Assembly: GCA_022781985.1 (NCBI GenBank) | Contig: JALESH010000050.1 | Span: 41,466-105,465, forward strand | Length of the DNA: 64,000 bases | Source: Lachnospiraceae bacterium | GTDB lineage: Bacteria; Bacillota; Clostridia; Lachnospirales; Lachnospiraceae | Reading direction: 5' to 3' | Shown here: positions 37,629-47,479 of the stretch, in pieces | How positions within the stretch are numbered: the first letter of the stretch is position 1 | How the letters are laid out: each line of letters opens with the position of its first letter | Position numbers and translations under genes: made by a program | Notes under the pieces: model-generated | Seen by the model: only the letters and a program-made list of their open reading frames with translations | Databases searched by the model: none | What the model was told of the DNA's origin: nothing

Positions 37629-39151
37629 AGCCTTCCCCTTACCTTTCCTCCCAGCAGTCTCAGAATATATTTCATCTCCTGGCATCTGCCGAATGCCAGA
37701 AAAAACAGTGCCTGAAATACTGCTGTGATCAAAATCACCATCAGGATAAAAGAAAAAATACTCACCCGGGTCATGACAGCCTGCTTCATCAGCAGGATCA
37801 ATACCAGTGCCGCTGTGTTGACACCCAGATATTTCAGGGAATCCAGAAAATATCCCCCGGCCCTTTTGCCAAAGCAGACCCGGTAGATGATAACAGGCTT
37901 TGTCACATTGGCGATCAGCCCTGAGAGAATCGTTCCGATATAGATACCTACCAGCCCTACTTTCTGTACCAGCAGGATGGAGATCACCAGATTCACCGCG
38001 CCCTGTATCAGAGCCAGATACTTGTCCTGCTCAAATAAGCCTGCGGCGGTCTTATAATTGGAGAGAACAATGCGCTCTCCTTTAAAATAATAATCGATCA
38101 TAATACAGCCGATGACGATATCAGGCAATACTCTTTCCTCCCCTACCCAGAGGATAATCAGGGGGGTCAGCATACAGTAAAAGCCAATGGCAGAAAAGCC
38201 ATAGATCCAGCAGGCCAGAAAACGATAGACCCGAAACATCAGGTACTGCTTTTCCTTTCCTTCCGTGGCAATCAGATTGCCAAAGCCGGAAAGTACGGAA
38301 TTAAATATAATATTCACAAAATTCGAGACAGAGGAAACCACGTAGTTGTAGGTTCCTACAAACCCCACTGTGGTCACATCTATAAAGGCTCCTATAATGG
38401 CAGTATCCGTCTGCAGCCTGGCCATATCCCCCACCTTATGCAGAACCAGCGCCCTGGTCTGGGAAGCGATCCGGCCTACCTCCTCTCCAGACAGCCTCTC
38501 CACACTCCGGTCCTTCAGATAGGGATAGAGCCTGTTCAGATAATAGCTGACAATAATCTTCTGCAGCAGCTCTGCCGCCGCCGCAGTAAAAAGATATAAA
38601 TAAAAATCAGGGAAAATAACCAGCCCCGCAATCTGCAGGGTAACCGTCACGATCTTGGTGATGGTAATCGCATTTGTCTGGATATAATTTTTCTGCTGGG
38701 CATTGACCATACTGTACTTATAAGCCACAAAATAGGTACTCACCGTATTGAACAGGAAAATCAGATAATATACCGTCAGATCCTCCCAGGTATTGCTGCC
38801 CGGATCCTTGATCAGATACCTCAAAAAGGGAACGATGGCCAGGCCGATCACTGCTATCACACAGGCTATCACCCTGTAGGCTTTTTTGTACAGAAGCATG
38901 TAGGACTTTATTTTCTCATAGTCGTTTCTGGCTACCGGTCCATACAGGCTGTAGTTAAAGGCTGTCCCTATTCCCAGCTCTGCCAGGGACAATACAGTAA
39001 GGATGCTGGTATAGTAGTCGTTTACTCCAAGCAGAGTGTCTCCCAGGCGAAGGATGAAAACCTGCCTGAGCCATGCCCCCAGCAGAAGGGTGGCTATGTT
39101 CCCTATCCACCCAAAGGCTATGTTTTTGGCTGCGAACTGAACTCTTCCCAT
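37613..39151 (-). CDS. Wzx-type oligosaccharide flippase (MATE/PST family)
   Basis: Multi-TM; KNIAFGWIGNIATLLLGAWLRQVFILRLGDTLLGVNDYYTSILTVLSLAELGIGTAFNYSLY. Confidence 0.85.
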   Translation of the reverse strand: MGRVQFAAKNIAFGWIGNIATLLLGAWLRQVFILRLGDTLLGVNDYYTSILTVLSLAELGIGTAFNYSLYGPVARNDYEKIKSYMLLYKKAYRVIACVIAVIGLAIVPFLRYLIKDPGSNTWEDLTVYYLIFLFNTVSTYFVAYKYSMVNAQQKNYIQTNAITITKIVTVTLQIAGLVIFPDFYLYLFTAAAAELLQKIIVSYYLNRLYPYLKDRSVERLSGEEVGRIASQTRALVLHKVGDMARLQTDTAIIGAFIDVTTVGFVGTYNYVVSSVSNFVNIIFNSVLSGFGNLIATEGKEKQYLMFRVYRFLACWIYGFSAIGFYCMLTPLIILWVGEERVLPDIVIGCIMIDYYFKGERIVLSNYKTAAGLFEQDKYLALIQGAVNLVISILLVQKVGLVGIYIGTILSGLIANVTKPVIIYRVCFGKRAGGYFLDSLKYLGVNTAALVLILLMKQAVMTRVSIFSFILMVILITAVFQALFFLAFGRCQEMKYILRLLGGKVRGRLWRAE

Positions 39152-40350
39152 AATTTCTCTACTTCTTTCCCTGCCTCCATGGCTTTTTTCTTATATTCAG
39201 GCATCACGGACCGCAGATCCGCCCTCACCTCATCCTCATAGTCCTTCAGCCATTCAAAGGCGCCGATCAGCTCCTCTTTCTTCTTTAGCTGCTGTACCGG
39301 AATCACATAGTTCTCATGGGTGCCGAACAGATCCCTGGCGATCCCCCTGGCCTTCACAGAATAGCCAACCACCAAAGTGGGAACCAAGGAAGAATAGGCT
39401 GCAATGGAAGCATGGGTTCTGGCACCGATGAACATCCGGCAGCGGGCGATGTAGCCCTTCAGCTCCTGGCAGGAGGCATCCTCCAGCTGTATCACTCTGC
39501 CGGTATCCTTCAGTGCCTCATACAGCTCCCCCAGGGGCTTCCTGTCATCATTCCTGGCCCATACCACATGGGGAATCAGCGCGATCTGCATGTCTGTGGT
39601 TCTGATGATATGCTCCAGCAGGGCTTTATAATTGGCCATGGTAATCCCGGCCTCGCCCTCACTGTCCTGTATCATCGGGCTGATATTAATGCCGATGGTA
39701 TTCCCCTCTGCAAATCCTTCCGGCAGGGGCAGCTCCTTTGCACCCAGGGTGAAGGCCGGATCCGGAATCAGGCGAAGCTTCTCCTCCGGCACCACCCTTT
39801 TCAGGGCCTCGTAGGTGATGGACTCTCTGGCTATGATCCGGTCGTATCGGTTCATGTCCTCCTTCCAGCCCGGCAGAGCCAGCAGCTCAGGCTCAATGGA
39901 GCATCCCAGCAGCACGGTTCCGGCTCCTCTGTCATGAAAGGCCCGGTTGGCCAGCATCAGATCTTTCACCATCACCTCATAGCAATAATTATCCCCCCCT
40001 ATGGAAACGGCAAGGGCCGGTCCTTTTCCCCCTCCCCTTCTGCTCAAAGGGCAGGGAAATACGCTTCGGTAACGGTAGCGGATAAAGGATTCCCCATCCT
40101 TCGTCAGCTTCCGCCAGATATAATACAGTACATGGGTGAGCCTGTGCCTGGAAAAATGCTGCTCCTGAGCCAGCTCACAGAGGGCCTCTCCGGCTGACGG
40201 AATCAGGGAATATCTGCGGTCCTCCGCTTCGCTGTTGGTGAGCACAAGGGGCGGCTCCTTCAGCATGTGGCAGAGACTGTTGACTATGGCTTCGCAACCG
40301 TGGTTGCCGCTTCCGGCATGCATATATAGGACGAGCTTATCTGTGGGCAT
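39118..40350 (-). CDS. Polysaccharide pyruvyl transferase family protein (PF04230)
   Basis: LVLYMHAGSGNHGCEAIVNSL; SIGGDNYCYEV; TVLLGCSIEPELL; ARTHASIAAYSSLVPTLVVGYSVKARGIARDLFG. Confidence 0.9.
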   Translation of the reverse strand: MPTDKLVLYMHAGSGNHGCEAIVNSLCHMLKEPPLVLTNSEAEDRRYSLIPSAGEALCELAQEQHFSRHRLTHVLYYIWRKLTKDGESFIRYRYRSVFPCPLSRRGGGKGPALAVSIGGDNYCYEVMVKDLMLANRAFHDRGAGTVLLGCSIEPELLALPGWKEDMNRYDRIIARESITYEALKRVVPEEKLRLIPDPAFTLGAKELPLPEGFAEGNTIGINISPMIQDSEGEAGITMANYKALLEHIIRTTDMQIALIPHVVWARNDDRKPLGELYEALKDTGRVIQLEDASCQELKGYIARCRMFIGARTHASIAAYSSLVPTLVVGYSVKARGIARDLFGTHENYVIPVQQLKKKEELIGAFEWLKDYEDEVRADLRSVMPEYKKKAMEAGKEVEKLWEEFSSQPKT

Positions 40351-40366
40351 ATGGCACTCCTTTTCT

Positions 40367-41347
40367 TTATAAACCTCTTTTCAGGATATGATACAGATAA
40401 ACATACAGCCCGGGGGTATGGGCATATATGCTGATCTTTATTTTATAGCCTCTGTCCAGCAGGCTGACAGCATCCGCATTTGTACTGTATGTCCGAATGA
40501 CAGCAGAGCATTCCTGAAAAAATGAGGCCTTTTTTTTCCTCTCTTCCTTTGGCAGCAATGCCAGCTTGCCTACTACCAGCAGGGTGGAGATGAGGAGGAT
40601 GGAGACGGTGCGGTTCGTCAGAGCAGGGGCTGATTTTTGAATGGACTCCAAAGCCCTCTGCCAGCAGGTGATCTGATCCATGTAGCTATTTCTGAAGGAT
40701 CGATTCATGGCGCCTTTTTCATTGATGAAGTAGCCATAACCAGGATAGGCACTCCGGCAGAAGGTTTTTCCCTTGCGTGCCAGTTCCAGCAGAAAGAGCA
40801 TGTCCTCTCCTATGGTCAGCCCTTCCTGAAATCTGGTATTTCCAATACTTTCTCTTTTGTAAAGCTTGCTCCAGCATCGGGTATCACTTTGCAGAATTCC
40901 CTTTTCCATAAATTCTATCCCGGTCAGAACCTCCACTCCCGGGGATTTTTCCTTCCCGAGGGGGAGAGGCTCTCCCTCCCGAAAGGTGATGAATCCGCAG
41001 CCTGCCACATCGCAGTCTGTCTGCCGCAGCAGGGAAAGCAGATATTCTATCATATCCTCTGCCGGATAGTCATCCACATCCACAAAGGCAGCATATGCTC
41101 CGGTGCATTCCTGCAGCCCCCTGTTTCTGGCAGCGGATACGCCCCGGCACTCTGTATGAAAAACCCTGATGACAGGATGCCTGCCGGCAAGATCATCACA
41201 AAGCCTGCCTCCGGCATCTGCGGAACCATCGTCAATCAGCAGGATCTCCACATTTTTATAGGTCTGGCGAAGCAGACCCTCCATGCATCGCTCCAGATAT
41301 TCTTCCCCATTGCGGAAGGGGACGATAATACTTACTTTTTCATCCAT
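40367..41347 (-). CDS. Glycosyltransferase family 2
   Basis: MDEKVSIIVPFRNGEEYLERCMEGLLRQTYKNVEILLIDDGSADAGG; AFVDVDD. Confidence 0.92.
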   Translation of the reverse strand: MDEKVSIIVPFRNGEEYLERCMEGLLRQTYKNVEILLIDDGSADAGGRLCDDLAGRHPVIRVFHTECRGVSAARNRGLQECTGAYAAFVDVDDYPAEDMIEYLLSLLRQTDCDVAGCGFITFREGEPLPLGKEKSPGVEVLTGIEFMEKGILQSDTRCWSKLYKRESIGNTRFQEGLTIGEDMLFLLELARKGKTFCRSAYPGYGYFINEKGAMNRSFRNSYMDQITCWQRALESIQKSAPALTNRTVSILLISTLLVVGKLALLPKEERKKKASFFQECSAVIRTYSTNADAVSLLDRGYKIKISIYAHTPGLYVYLYHILKRGL

Positions 41348-41374
41348 ATCCTATCATTACCTAATATAGCATCC

Positions 41375-42430
41375 TTAAGATTTAGCGTCAACATTCCGGA
41401 ACAGAAGCAGCCTGTCATGCCACAGAAAGATCCGGCCCACCCCCACAATCACTGTCCTCCGGGGATGACGCAGCACAAAATACAGCAGGCGGTTGGCCTT
41501 ATCTCTCACCACAGCCTTTTCATGGAGAACTATTTCCCGGTTGGCTCTGTCCAGGCTGATGCCTCTGATCCTTTTCACATAGCCTCGCCGCTGACTGCGG
41601 ATTTCATTTTTTACGGCCAGCAGCAGCAGATAGATATACTCCCTGCGGGCCTGCGCCTGTCCGCTTTCCCTCCCCTTTATCTTATAAATATCTGCTATCG
41701 TATGATGAAGGATTCGGATCCCTTCATACATGCCCCCATCGTACCTGTGTACCATGGACTCCCCATGACAAAAATAATGATAATACAGTGCCTCCTCCAT
41801 GATCACCACACGCCTGCAGTCCAGCAGCGCCGGGAGGGTAATATTTACGTCCTCCCCCATGGTGACGGCGGGGCTGCAGTACTGCATATTGTCTTCGATC
41901 AGGCTCCGGGAAAACAGCTTCATACAGCGGGACATGGAGATCTGTCTGTTCTCATGGCCCAGCAGATTGTCCTTGACCTCCCGTTCCAGTCTCTCCCCCT
42001 CATAAACGCCGGGGGGCAGGCCGTGATAATGGCTGGTGATTCTGCCCGGGCGTTCGATGAGAAAATTACAGCAGATGATTTCCTTTTCATCCCCTTCTCC
42101 GGCCCCCAGACGGGCAACCATTTCCTCCAGCATATTTTCATCCACCCAGTCATCACTGTCCACAAAGCAGAGATATTCCCCGGTGCTGGCTCTGACTCCT
42201 GCCTGCCAGGCGGATACCAGTCCCCCGTTTTCCTTATGCAGCACCTTCACCCTTTGATCCTGCTCCCCATAGGCATCACACAGAGCCGGACAGGCATCCG
42301 GCGAACCGTCATCTATGAGAACCACCTCTATCTGTCGGTAAGTCTGATTCAGCAGACTGTCCACACAGCGCTTCAGATATTCCTCCGCCTTATAGACCGG
42401 CACTATGATGCTGATCCTTCCTTCTATCAT
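41375..42430 (-). CDS. Glycosyltransferase family 2
   Basis: MIEGRISIIVPVYKAEEYLKRCVDSLLNQTYRQIEVVLIDDGSPDACP; CFVDSDDWVDE. Confidence 0.9.
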   Translation of the reverse strand: MIEGRISIIVPVYKAEEYLKRCVDSLLNQTYRQIEVVLIDDGSPDACPALCDAYGEQDQRVKVLHKENGGLVSAWQAGVRASTGEYLCFVDSDDWVDENMLEEMVARLGAGEGDEKEIICCNFLIERPGRITSHYHGLPPGVYEGERLEREVKDNLLGHENRQISMSRCMKLFSRSLIEDNMQYCSPAVTMGEDVNITLPALLDCRRVVIMEEALYYHYFCHGESMVHRYDGGMYEGIRILHHTIADIYKIKGRESGQAQARREYIYLLLLAVKNEIRSQRRGYVKRIRGISLDRANREIVLHEKAVVRDKANRLLYFVLRHPRRTVIVGVGRIFLWHDRLLLFRNVDAKS

Positions 42431-42473
42431 ACCTATAAACACCCTCCCTTCAAAGTCCGGAGGCTTTGTACCG

Positions 42474-43646
42474 TCACCTCCAATAGTCACAGAGCAAGCC
42501 ATACACCCTCTTATTGATCCGGCGGTAATCATAAGCCCCGGAATTCTCATATGCATTTTTTGAATATACCTCATAGGCTGCGGCGATCCTCCTGACTGCC
42601 TGCCGGATGCCCTCCGGCGTTCCGTCCGTCTCCTCCGAATCCTGACCGAAGCGGAGCACCTCTCCGATCCCTCCCACGTTGGTACTGATCACCGGCAGAC
42701 CCATACTGACAGCCTCCAGGATAGTCATAGGGACTCCTTCAAAAACAGAATTCATCACCAGTATATCCGCCTTTTCCATATACCCCCTTACTTCCTTCGG
42801 AGCAACTGCCCCTGTAAAATGTACCTGGTCACCCTCATAGGGAATCAGCCGGTTATATTCCTCTCCGCTGCCCACTACCGTAAGGCGTACCCCCTGCAGA
42901 ATCTCATCTGAGCCCGCCTCCGTCACTGCCCGGATGATGGGCTCCACCCTCTTGTCCCGGGAGAGCCGCCCCACGAACAGCAGCTCCTCCACCCTTCCGG
43001 ACTTCAGCCTGCGGCATCCCTCCGGAAGCTCCGGGCAGACGATGGAATTGCTCACCCGGACAAGGTTGCTGTTATAAGGCCCATAGTCCCTCAGGCTGTC
43101 CCGATCCAGCAGCAGGATCCTGTCCGCCGTCTTAAGCAGCCATTTTAGATAGCAGGTAAATCCCTTTTTCACCAGTAGATTTTTCTGAAAAAAGCGGAAG
43201 CCCCTTTCCATATTAAAATAGCTGCCATGGGAAAATATCACACAGGGCGTACGGAAGCTGAACAGCTTCACCACTCCATAGGCCTCCGGTGTATGGATGT
43301 AATTACAGTCCCTTTTCGTCAGCTTCAGCAGCCTGCCGAACCTTAACAGGCCCTTGACATACATCAGACGCAGGGATCGGGAGGTATTTCCCAGATCTCC
43401 TTCTGCTGCCGCCACTGCCAGAAAGCCTATCTGCTGTCCGTAGAGCTCTATCCTTTTCACCCTTCCGATCTCCTCCGGACAGAGAGTGACCCCAACCAGC
43501 ATAATGTCCTTCACCCGCTCCGGGTGCTCCTCACAGACATATCGGAGAAAGTTGCCGATGCTGGTCAGCTGTCCGCCGATGGGAAAATCTATGAAATTGG
43601 AGGTATCGTATATGAATAATCTGCTCACCTGAATAATTCCTTCCAA
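42474..43646 (-). CDS. Glycosyltransferase family 4
   Basis: LLFVGRLSRDKRVEPIIRAVTEAG; MNSVFEGVPMTILEAVSMGLPVISTNVGGIGEVL. GTG at 43628 is an alternative start. Confidence 0.87.
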   Translation of the reverse strand: MEGIIQVSRLFIYDTSNFIDFPIGGQLTSIGNFLRYVCEEHPERVKDIMLVGVTLCPEEIGRVKRIELYGQQIGFLAVAAAEGDLGNTSRSLRLMYVKGLLRFGRLLKLTKRDCNYIHTPEAYGVVKLFSFRTPCVIFSHGSYFNMERGFRFFQKNLLVKKGFTCYLKWLLKTADRILLLDRDSLRDYGPYNSNLVRVSNSIVCPELPEGCRRLKSGRVEELLFVGRLSRDKRVEPIIRAVTEAGSDEILQGVRLTVVGSGEEYNRLIPYEGDQVHFTGAVAPKEVRGYMEKADILVMNSVFEGVPMTILEAVSMGLPVISTNVGGIGEVLRFGQDSEETDGTPEGIRQAVRRIAAAYEVYSKNAYENSGAYDYRRINKRVYGLLCDYWR

Positions 43647-44797
43647 TATAAGTCCGTCCTGCTTTCCCAGGAAAAACGCCGGATATTCTCATATCCCTTT
43701 TGAATCAGCCCCTGCCTCAGCGCCTGATCCTCCGTGGCTCTGACCAAAGCTTCTGCCACCGCTTCCGGATCATCCGGATCCACCAGCAGCCCGGCCTCCC
43801 CCACCACCTCCGGCAGGGAGCTTCTGTGGGAGCATACCACCGGCACACCCAGCTGCATGGCCTCCAGGGGCGGGAAGCCGAAGCCCTCCATATAGGATAA
43901 AAACAGATAGGCCCTGGCTCCTGCTGCTATCCTGCACATCTCTGTGAACTGTCCAATATATTTATGGCATGCTACGTGGGCGGCAGCTTCCCTGTCCATC
44001 TCCTGATAAGAGGAGGTGTCGGCTATGCCGATGACCACCAGCTCCAGGGGAGCTGCCGCCTGCCTGTAATAAGCCTCATAGGCTCTCAGCACGCCTTTTG
44101 CATTCTTATGGGGCAGGCCGGAGGTCATAGCAATGATATAGTCCTGTACCTCCGGCTTCTGTCCTTCGCCCGTATCAGCCCTGCCCCCTGTCCCTGCCCT
44201 GCTTTGATCCTTTTCAAAGGCAACATCATTGACCCCATTGCTGATGACCCGGATCCTTTCGCCGCAGCCCGGCACCTGATGCAGAATATCCCTCCTGGAA
44301 TATTCCGAGATGGTAATAATGCGGTCTGCTCCTTTGATGGATGCCTTGAGTCTGGCCATAATATAGGCATTTTCCAGAGGGTTGAACACACCGGGATAAT
44401 GGACATGATAATAAAAGGGAATCAGGTCATGGATCAGTATGGTATCCCTGACCCTTCCCCTCCTCCCTCTCAAAAAAATACCCAGAGGACGGTAGCCTCT
44501 GGGAAACAGGATCCTGTCCGCCCCATACCTTTTGGCATATCCGGCCACCAGAACAAGCTCCCAAAGGATACAGAAGGCCTTATTGAGAGGATCTCCGTCC
44601 ACCTCCACAAAGGTCACTCCGGGCGCCTCAAACTCTTCTCTATTGTATGTGTTTCCAAGCACGATGATGGAATCCGCTGCCTGCTCCTGCAGGGCTCGCT
44701 CTCCCAGATGGACAACGATGCTTTTCGCCAGATTGTAAATCCCTATGCTTTTGCCGGCACCCTTCACAAGCTTAAAACAATCAATTACCAGATTCAT
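43625..44797 (-). CDS. Glycosyltransferase family 4
   Basis: MNLVIDCFKLVKGAGKSIGIYNLAKSIV...; LIHDLIPFYYHVHYPGVFNPLENAY; LSYMEGFGFPPLEAMQLGVPVVCSHRSSLPEVVG. Confidence 0.9.
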   Translation of the reverse strand: MNLVIDCFKLVKGAGKSIGIYNLAKSIVVHLGERALQEQAADSIIVLGNTYNREEFEAPGVTFVEVDGDPLNKAFCILWELVLVAGYAKRYGADRILFPRGYRPLGIFLRGRRGRVRDTILIHDLIPFYYHVHYPGVFNPLENAYIMARLKASIKGADRIITISEYSRRDILHQVPGCGERIRVISNGVNDVAFEKDQSRAGTGGRADTGEGQKPEVQDYIIAMTSGLPHKNAKGVLRAYEAYYRQAAAPLELVVIGIADTSSYQEMDREAAAHVACHKYIGQFTEMCRIAAGARAYLFLSYMEGFGFPPLEAMQLGVPVVCSHRSSLPEVVGEAGLLVDPDDPEAVAEALVRATEDQALRQGLIQKGYENIRRFSWESRTDLYWKELFR

Positions 44798-46209
44798 TAT
44801 TTTGCTCCTTTACCAAACAGAACCACGCCTACTGTCTGGAATAAAATCCTGATGTCCAGACGCAGGGACCAGTTGTCGATGTACATCAGGTCATACTTCA
44901 CCACATCGTCAAAATTCTGGACCTGGCTCCTGCCGCTCACCTGCCACATGCCCGTCAGCCCCGGCGTCATGCTGATCCGACGGCGGTAATACTGATTGTA
45001 CTGCTCAAATTCATCCTCTGTGGGAGGCCTTGTCCCCACCAGGCTCATGTCTCCCTTGAAGACATTGTAAAACTGAGGCAGCTCGTCGATGCTGGTCTTT
45101 CTTAAAAAGGCTCCCACCCTGGTGATACGGGGATCGTTCTCCAGCTTAAACATCAGCCCCTGCATTTCATTTCTGGCCTCCAGCTCCTTCTTCCTCTCCT
45201 CAGCATCCATGTACATGGAACGAAATTTATAGATTTTGAACCGCCTGCCGTTGCGCCCTATCCTGACCTGTGAGAACAGCACCGGCCCCCTGGAGTCCAG
45301 CTTGATGGCTATGGCTACAAAGGGAAAAAACAGCAGGGTGATAAGCATACCGGCCAGCCCTCCCGCAATATCCATGACACGCTTGATCATCATCCGCTTA
45401 TAGCTGCTCTGAAACCGGGTATAGGTAATGACGGTATAGCTGCCGAAGGATCCCACCCTGCTGCGGTTGGCCTCCGCCCCCGGCAGCTCCAGGCTGTAGT
45501 GGCAGTCCACCCCCATATCCTCAAAGCCATGGATAATATCCTCCATGCTGCTCCGGGAAATCCCCGGCAGATTCAAAAACACCTCGTCCAGGGCCATCTG
45601 CGTGGCCACCTCCAGCAGATCCCTCCTGCCCGCTACCACCGGAATCCCCCTGAACTTACGGTTTTCCATGTCATAATCCATACAGGCCAGGGCCACGACC
45701 TGGTAGTAAATCTCCAGCTCCCTCTCCAGCCTGTCCAGGGTCTCATCCATCAGATTGCTCTGGGTCACCACCATCACCTTCACAGTATTGTGCTCTGACG
45801 AATAATAGGTGTGAAGAACCTTCTTGACAAGCATGTGGATGGCCAGTGAGAAGACCAGATTCAGAAAGAAGAAATAACCCAGCACCAGCCTGGAGAAAAC
45901 GCCTGCCCACTGCATCACTACCATCAGAAAGCTTACCACCATGATCATGATCACATTGTATTGCAGAACTGCCCAGGTTTCTTTGGCCATGCTTCTTTTC
46001 AGAAAATTCCTGTTCCAGTCGATGAAAAAGCTGTAAATCGTACAAAAGAGCATCAGGCATATACACACCAGAAAGTGTATATTTTTATCCCCCATATCAC
46101 TGAAATTGCCAAAACGGATATAGGTAGCGGCGATGAATGCCGCCAGGATGCATATCAGATCTGCAAACCACAGTCCATATACTTCTATAATCTTATTCGT
46201 CTGTTTCAT
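44797..46209 (-). CDS. Undecaprenyl-phosphate sugar phosphotransferase (polyprenyl glycosylphosphotransferase; initiating enzyme)
   Basis: N-terminal TMs; C-terminal KRVMDIAGGLAGMLITLLFFPFVAIAIKLDSRGPVLFSQVRIGRNGRRFKIYKFRSMYMDAEERKKEL...DELPQFYNVFKGDMSLVGTRPPT...GLTGMWQVSGRS. Confidence 0.95.
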   Translation of the reverse strand: MKQTNKIIEVYGLWFADLICILAAFIAATYIRFGNFSDMGDKNIHFLVCICLMLFCTIYSFFIDWNRNFLKRSMAKETWAVLQYNVIMIMVVSFLMVVMQWAGVFSRLVLGYFFFLNLVFSLAIHMLVKKVLHTYYSSEHNTVKVMVVTQSNLMDETLDRLERELEIYYQVVALACMDYDMENRKFRGIPVVAGRRDLLEVATQMALDEVFLNLPGISRSSMEDIIHGFEDMGVDCHYSLELPGAEANRSRVGSFGSYTVITYTRFQSSYKRMMIKRVMDIAGGLAGMLITLLFFPFVAIAIKLDSRGPVLFSQVRIGRNGRRFKIYKFRSMYMDAEERKKELEARNEMQGLMFKLENDPRITRVGAFLRKTSIDELPQFYNVFKGDMSLVGTRPPTEDEFEQYNQYYRRRISMTPGLTGMWQVSGRSQVQNFDDVVKYDLMYIDNWSLRLDIRILFQTVGVVLFGKGAK

Positions 46210-47479
46210 TCCTGCTCCATTTCCCTATCAGCCGATAGGATCTCCACAGATATTCCTGCCCCAGGCTCCCGGCCTCCGCCCCACGGCAGCCCCACCTTCC
46301 TGCATACATCCCAAGTAAAAAGAGAAGATAATTCCTTCCGATATAGACTGAGATAATATGGGCCTCCACTACTGTATAGACGGACAGCACGGCCAGCATC
46401 ACCAGCCCCATGCCGTTTCCGGTTTTATAGAACTGCCGGATCAGCCACAGGTTACACAGCACATAGACAGTGCCCGGAAGGATGCCATACCAGTAAAACA
46501 GCCGGACAAACCCCATATCAAAATAATAGTCGTTCTCCGGCCCGGAAAACAGAGACCAGGTGGCTGTGGTTCCCTCCCTGTTCACCGAGCCATAATAAAG
46601 ATCCTGTATCCTTCCGTTTAAATGTGTTTCTGCTTCTGCAATCAGAGGATTTGCAAACCAGTATTCCTCCGGTCTTGCAAACCTGCTGTCGGCAGCCAGG
46701 ATGGAAAAACCCACACAGACTATCAGCAGGATGAAAACTGCTGCATAGATCCATCTCCTTTCCTCCAGCCCCTTCACATAATGCACAAGCACCGCTCCTA
46801 GGATCCCACAGAAGGTCAGCATCACTCCTGTCTTGGAATCGGTCAGCAAAAACAGTGCATAATTCAGTCCCGCCAGCGCAGCATAGCCGTACCACCGCAT
46901 CCTATTGCTGTACAGATACAGACCCAGCAGCACCAGCATCAAAAACATACAGTGCAGGGCATTGGGATGGCCCAGGCCCAGGCAATATCTGGTCTGTACA
47001 TAGCCTCTACCGAAATCTGCCTCCAGGGCCAGCTCCCCATAGATCCCTGTCACTGACAGAAGGATCAACAGCAGGCAGCCTCCCAGGGTGGTATAAAAGA
47101 CGTATTTCAAAACCTTTTCCATCTCCACCCCCTTGCAGGCCGCCACAAAGGCCACGATCCTCAGGATCTCATTGCGCCCGGTGGCCCTGTAGGAAATCAG
47201 TCCCAGGATGCCGAACAAAATCAGCGCGATCCATTCCTTCCGGGAATACCGGGTCATCAGCACCTTGGCGGCTGCCAGCAGAAAGGTGATCCGAAAGAGC
47301 TGCCCTTCTATCGGATTTGTATAATTGCTCTTATCCACGATGACGATCAGCAGCTCCAGAGTCACACTCAGATACAGCAGCCCGATCCCAAGGCTCTCCA
47401 GACTCAGCTTATTCGGATTCTGTTTTGCCGCCTTCCGCCTGTTTGAAATCTGCCCTTCTTTTCCACCTGCCGTCCTCAT
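46193..47479 (-). CDS. Wzy-like polysaccharide polymerase
   Basis: Multi-TM; LGLGHPNALHCMFLMLVLLGLYL; paralogous to 11840 and 31694 genes; ATGA overlap at 47476-47479. Confidence 0.78.
   Translation of the reverse strand: MRTAGGKEGQISNRRKAAKQNPNKLSLESLGIGLLYLSVTLELLIVIVDKSNYTNPIEGQLFRITFLLAAAKVLMTRYSRKEWIALILFGILGLISYRATGRNEILRIVAFVAACKGVEMEKVLKYVFYTTLGGCLLLILLSVTGIYGELALEADFGRGYVQTRYCLGLGHPNALHCMFLMLVLLGLYLYSNRMRWYGYAALAGLNYALFLLTDSKTGVMLTFCGILGAVLVHYVKGLEERRWIYAAVFILLIVCVGFSILAADSRFARPEEYWFANPLIAEAETHLNGRIQDLYYGSVNREGTTATWSLFSGPENDYYFDMGFVRLFYWYGILPGTVYVLCNLWLIRQFYKTGNGMGLVMLAVLSVYTVVEAHIISVYIGRNYLLFLLGMYAGRWGCRGAEAGSLGQEYLWRSYRLIGKWSRNETDE

Noticed and set aside
40637-42517. 626-aa plus-strand ORF
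   Set aside because: Antisense to two clear GT2 genes (MDEKVSIIVPFRNG..., MIEGRISIIVPVYKAEE...); low-complexity shadow-type composition.
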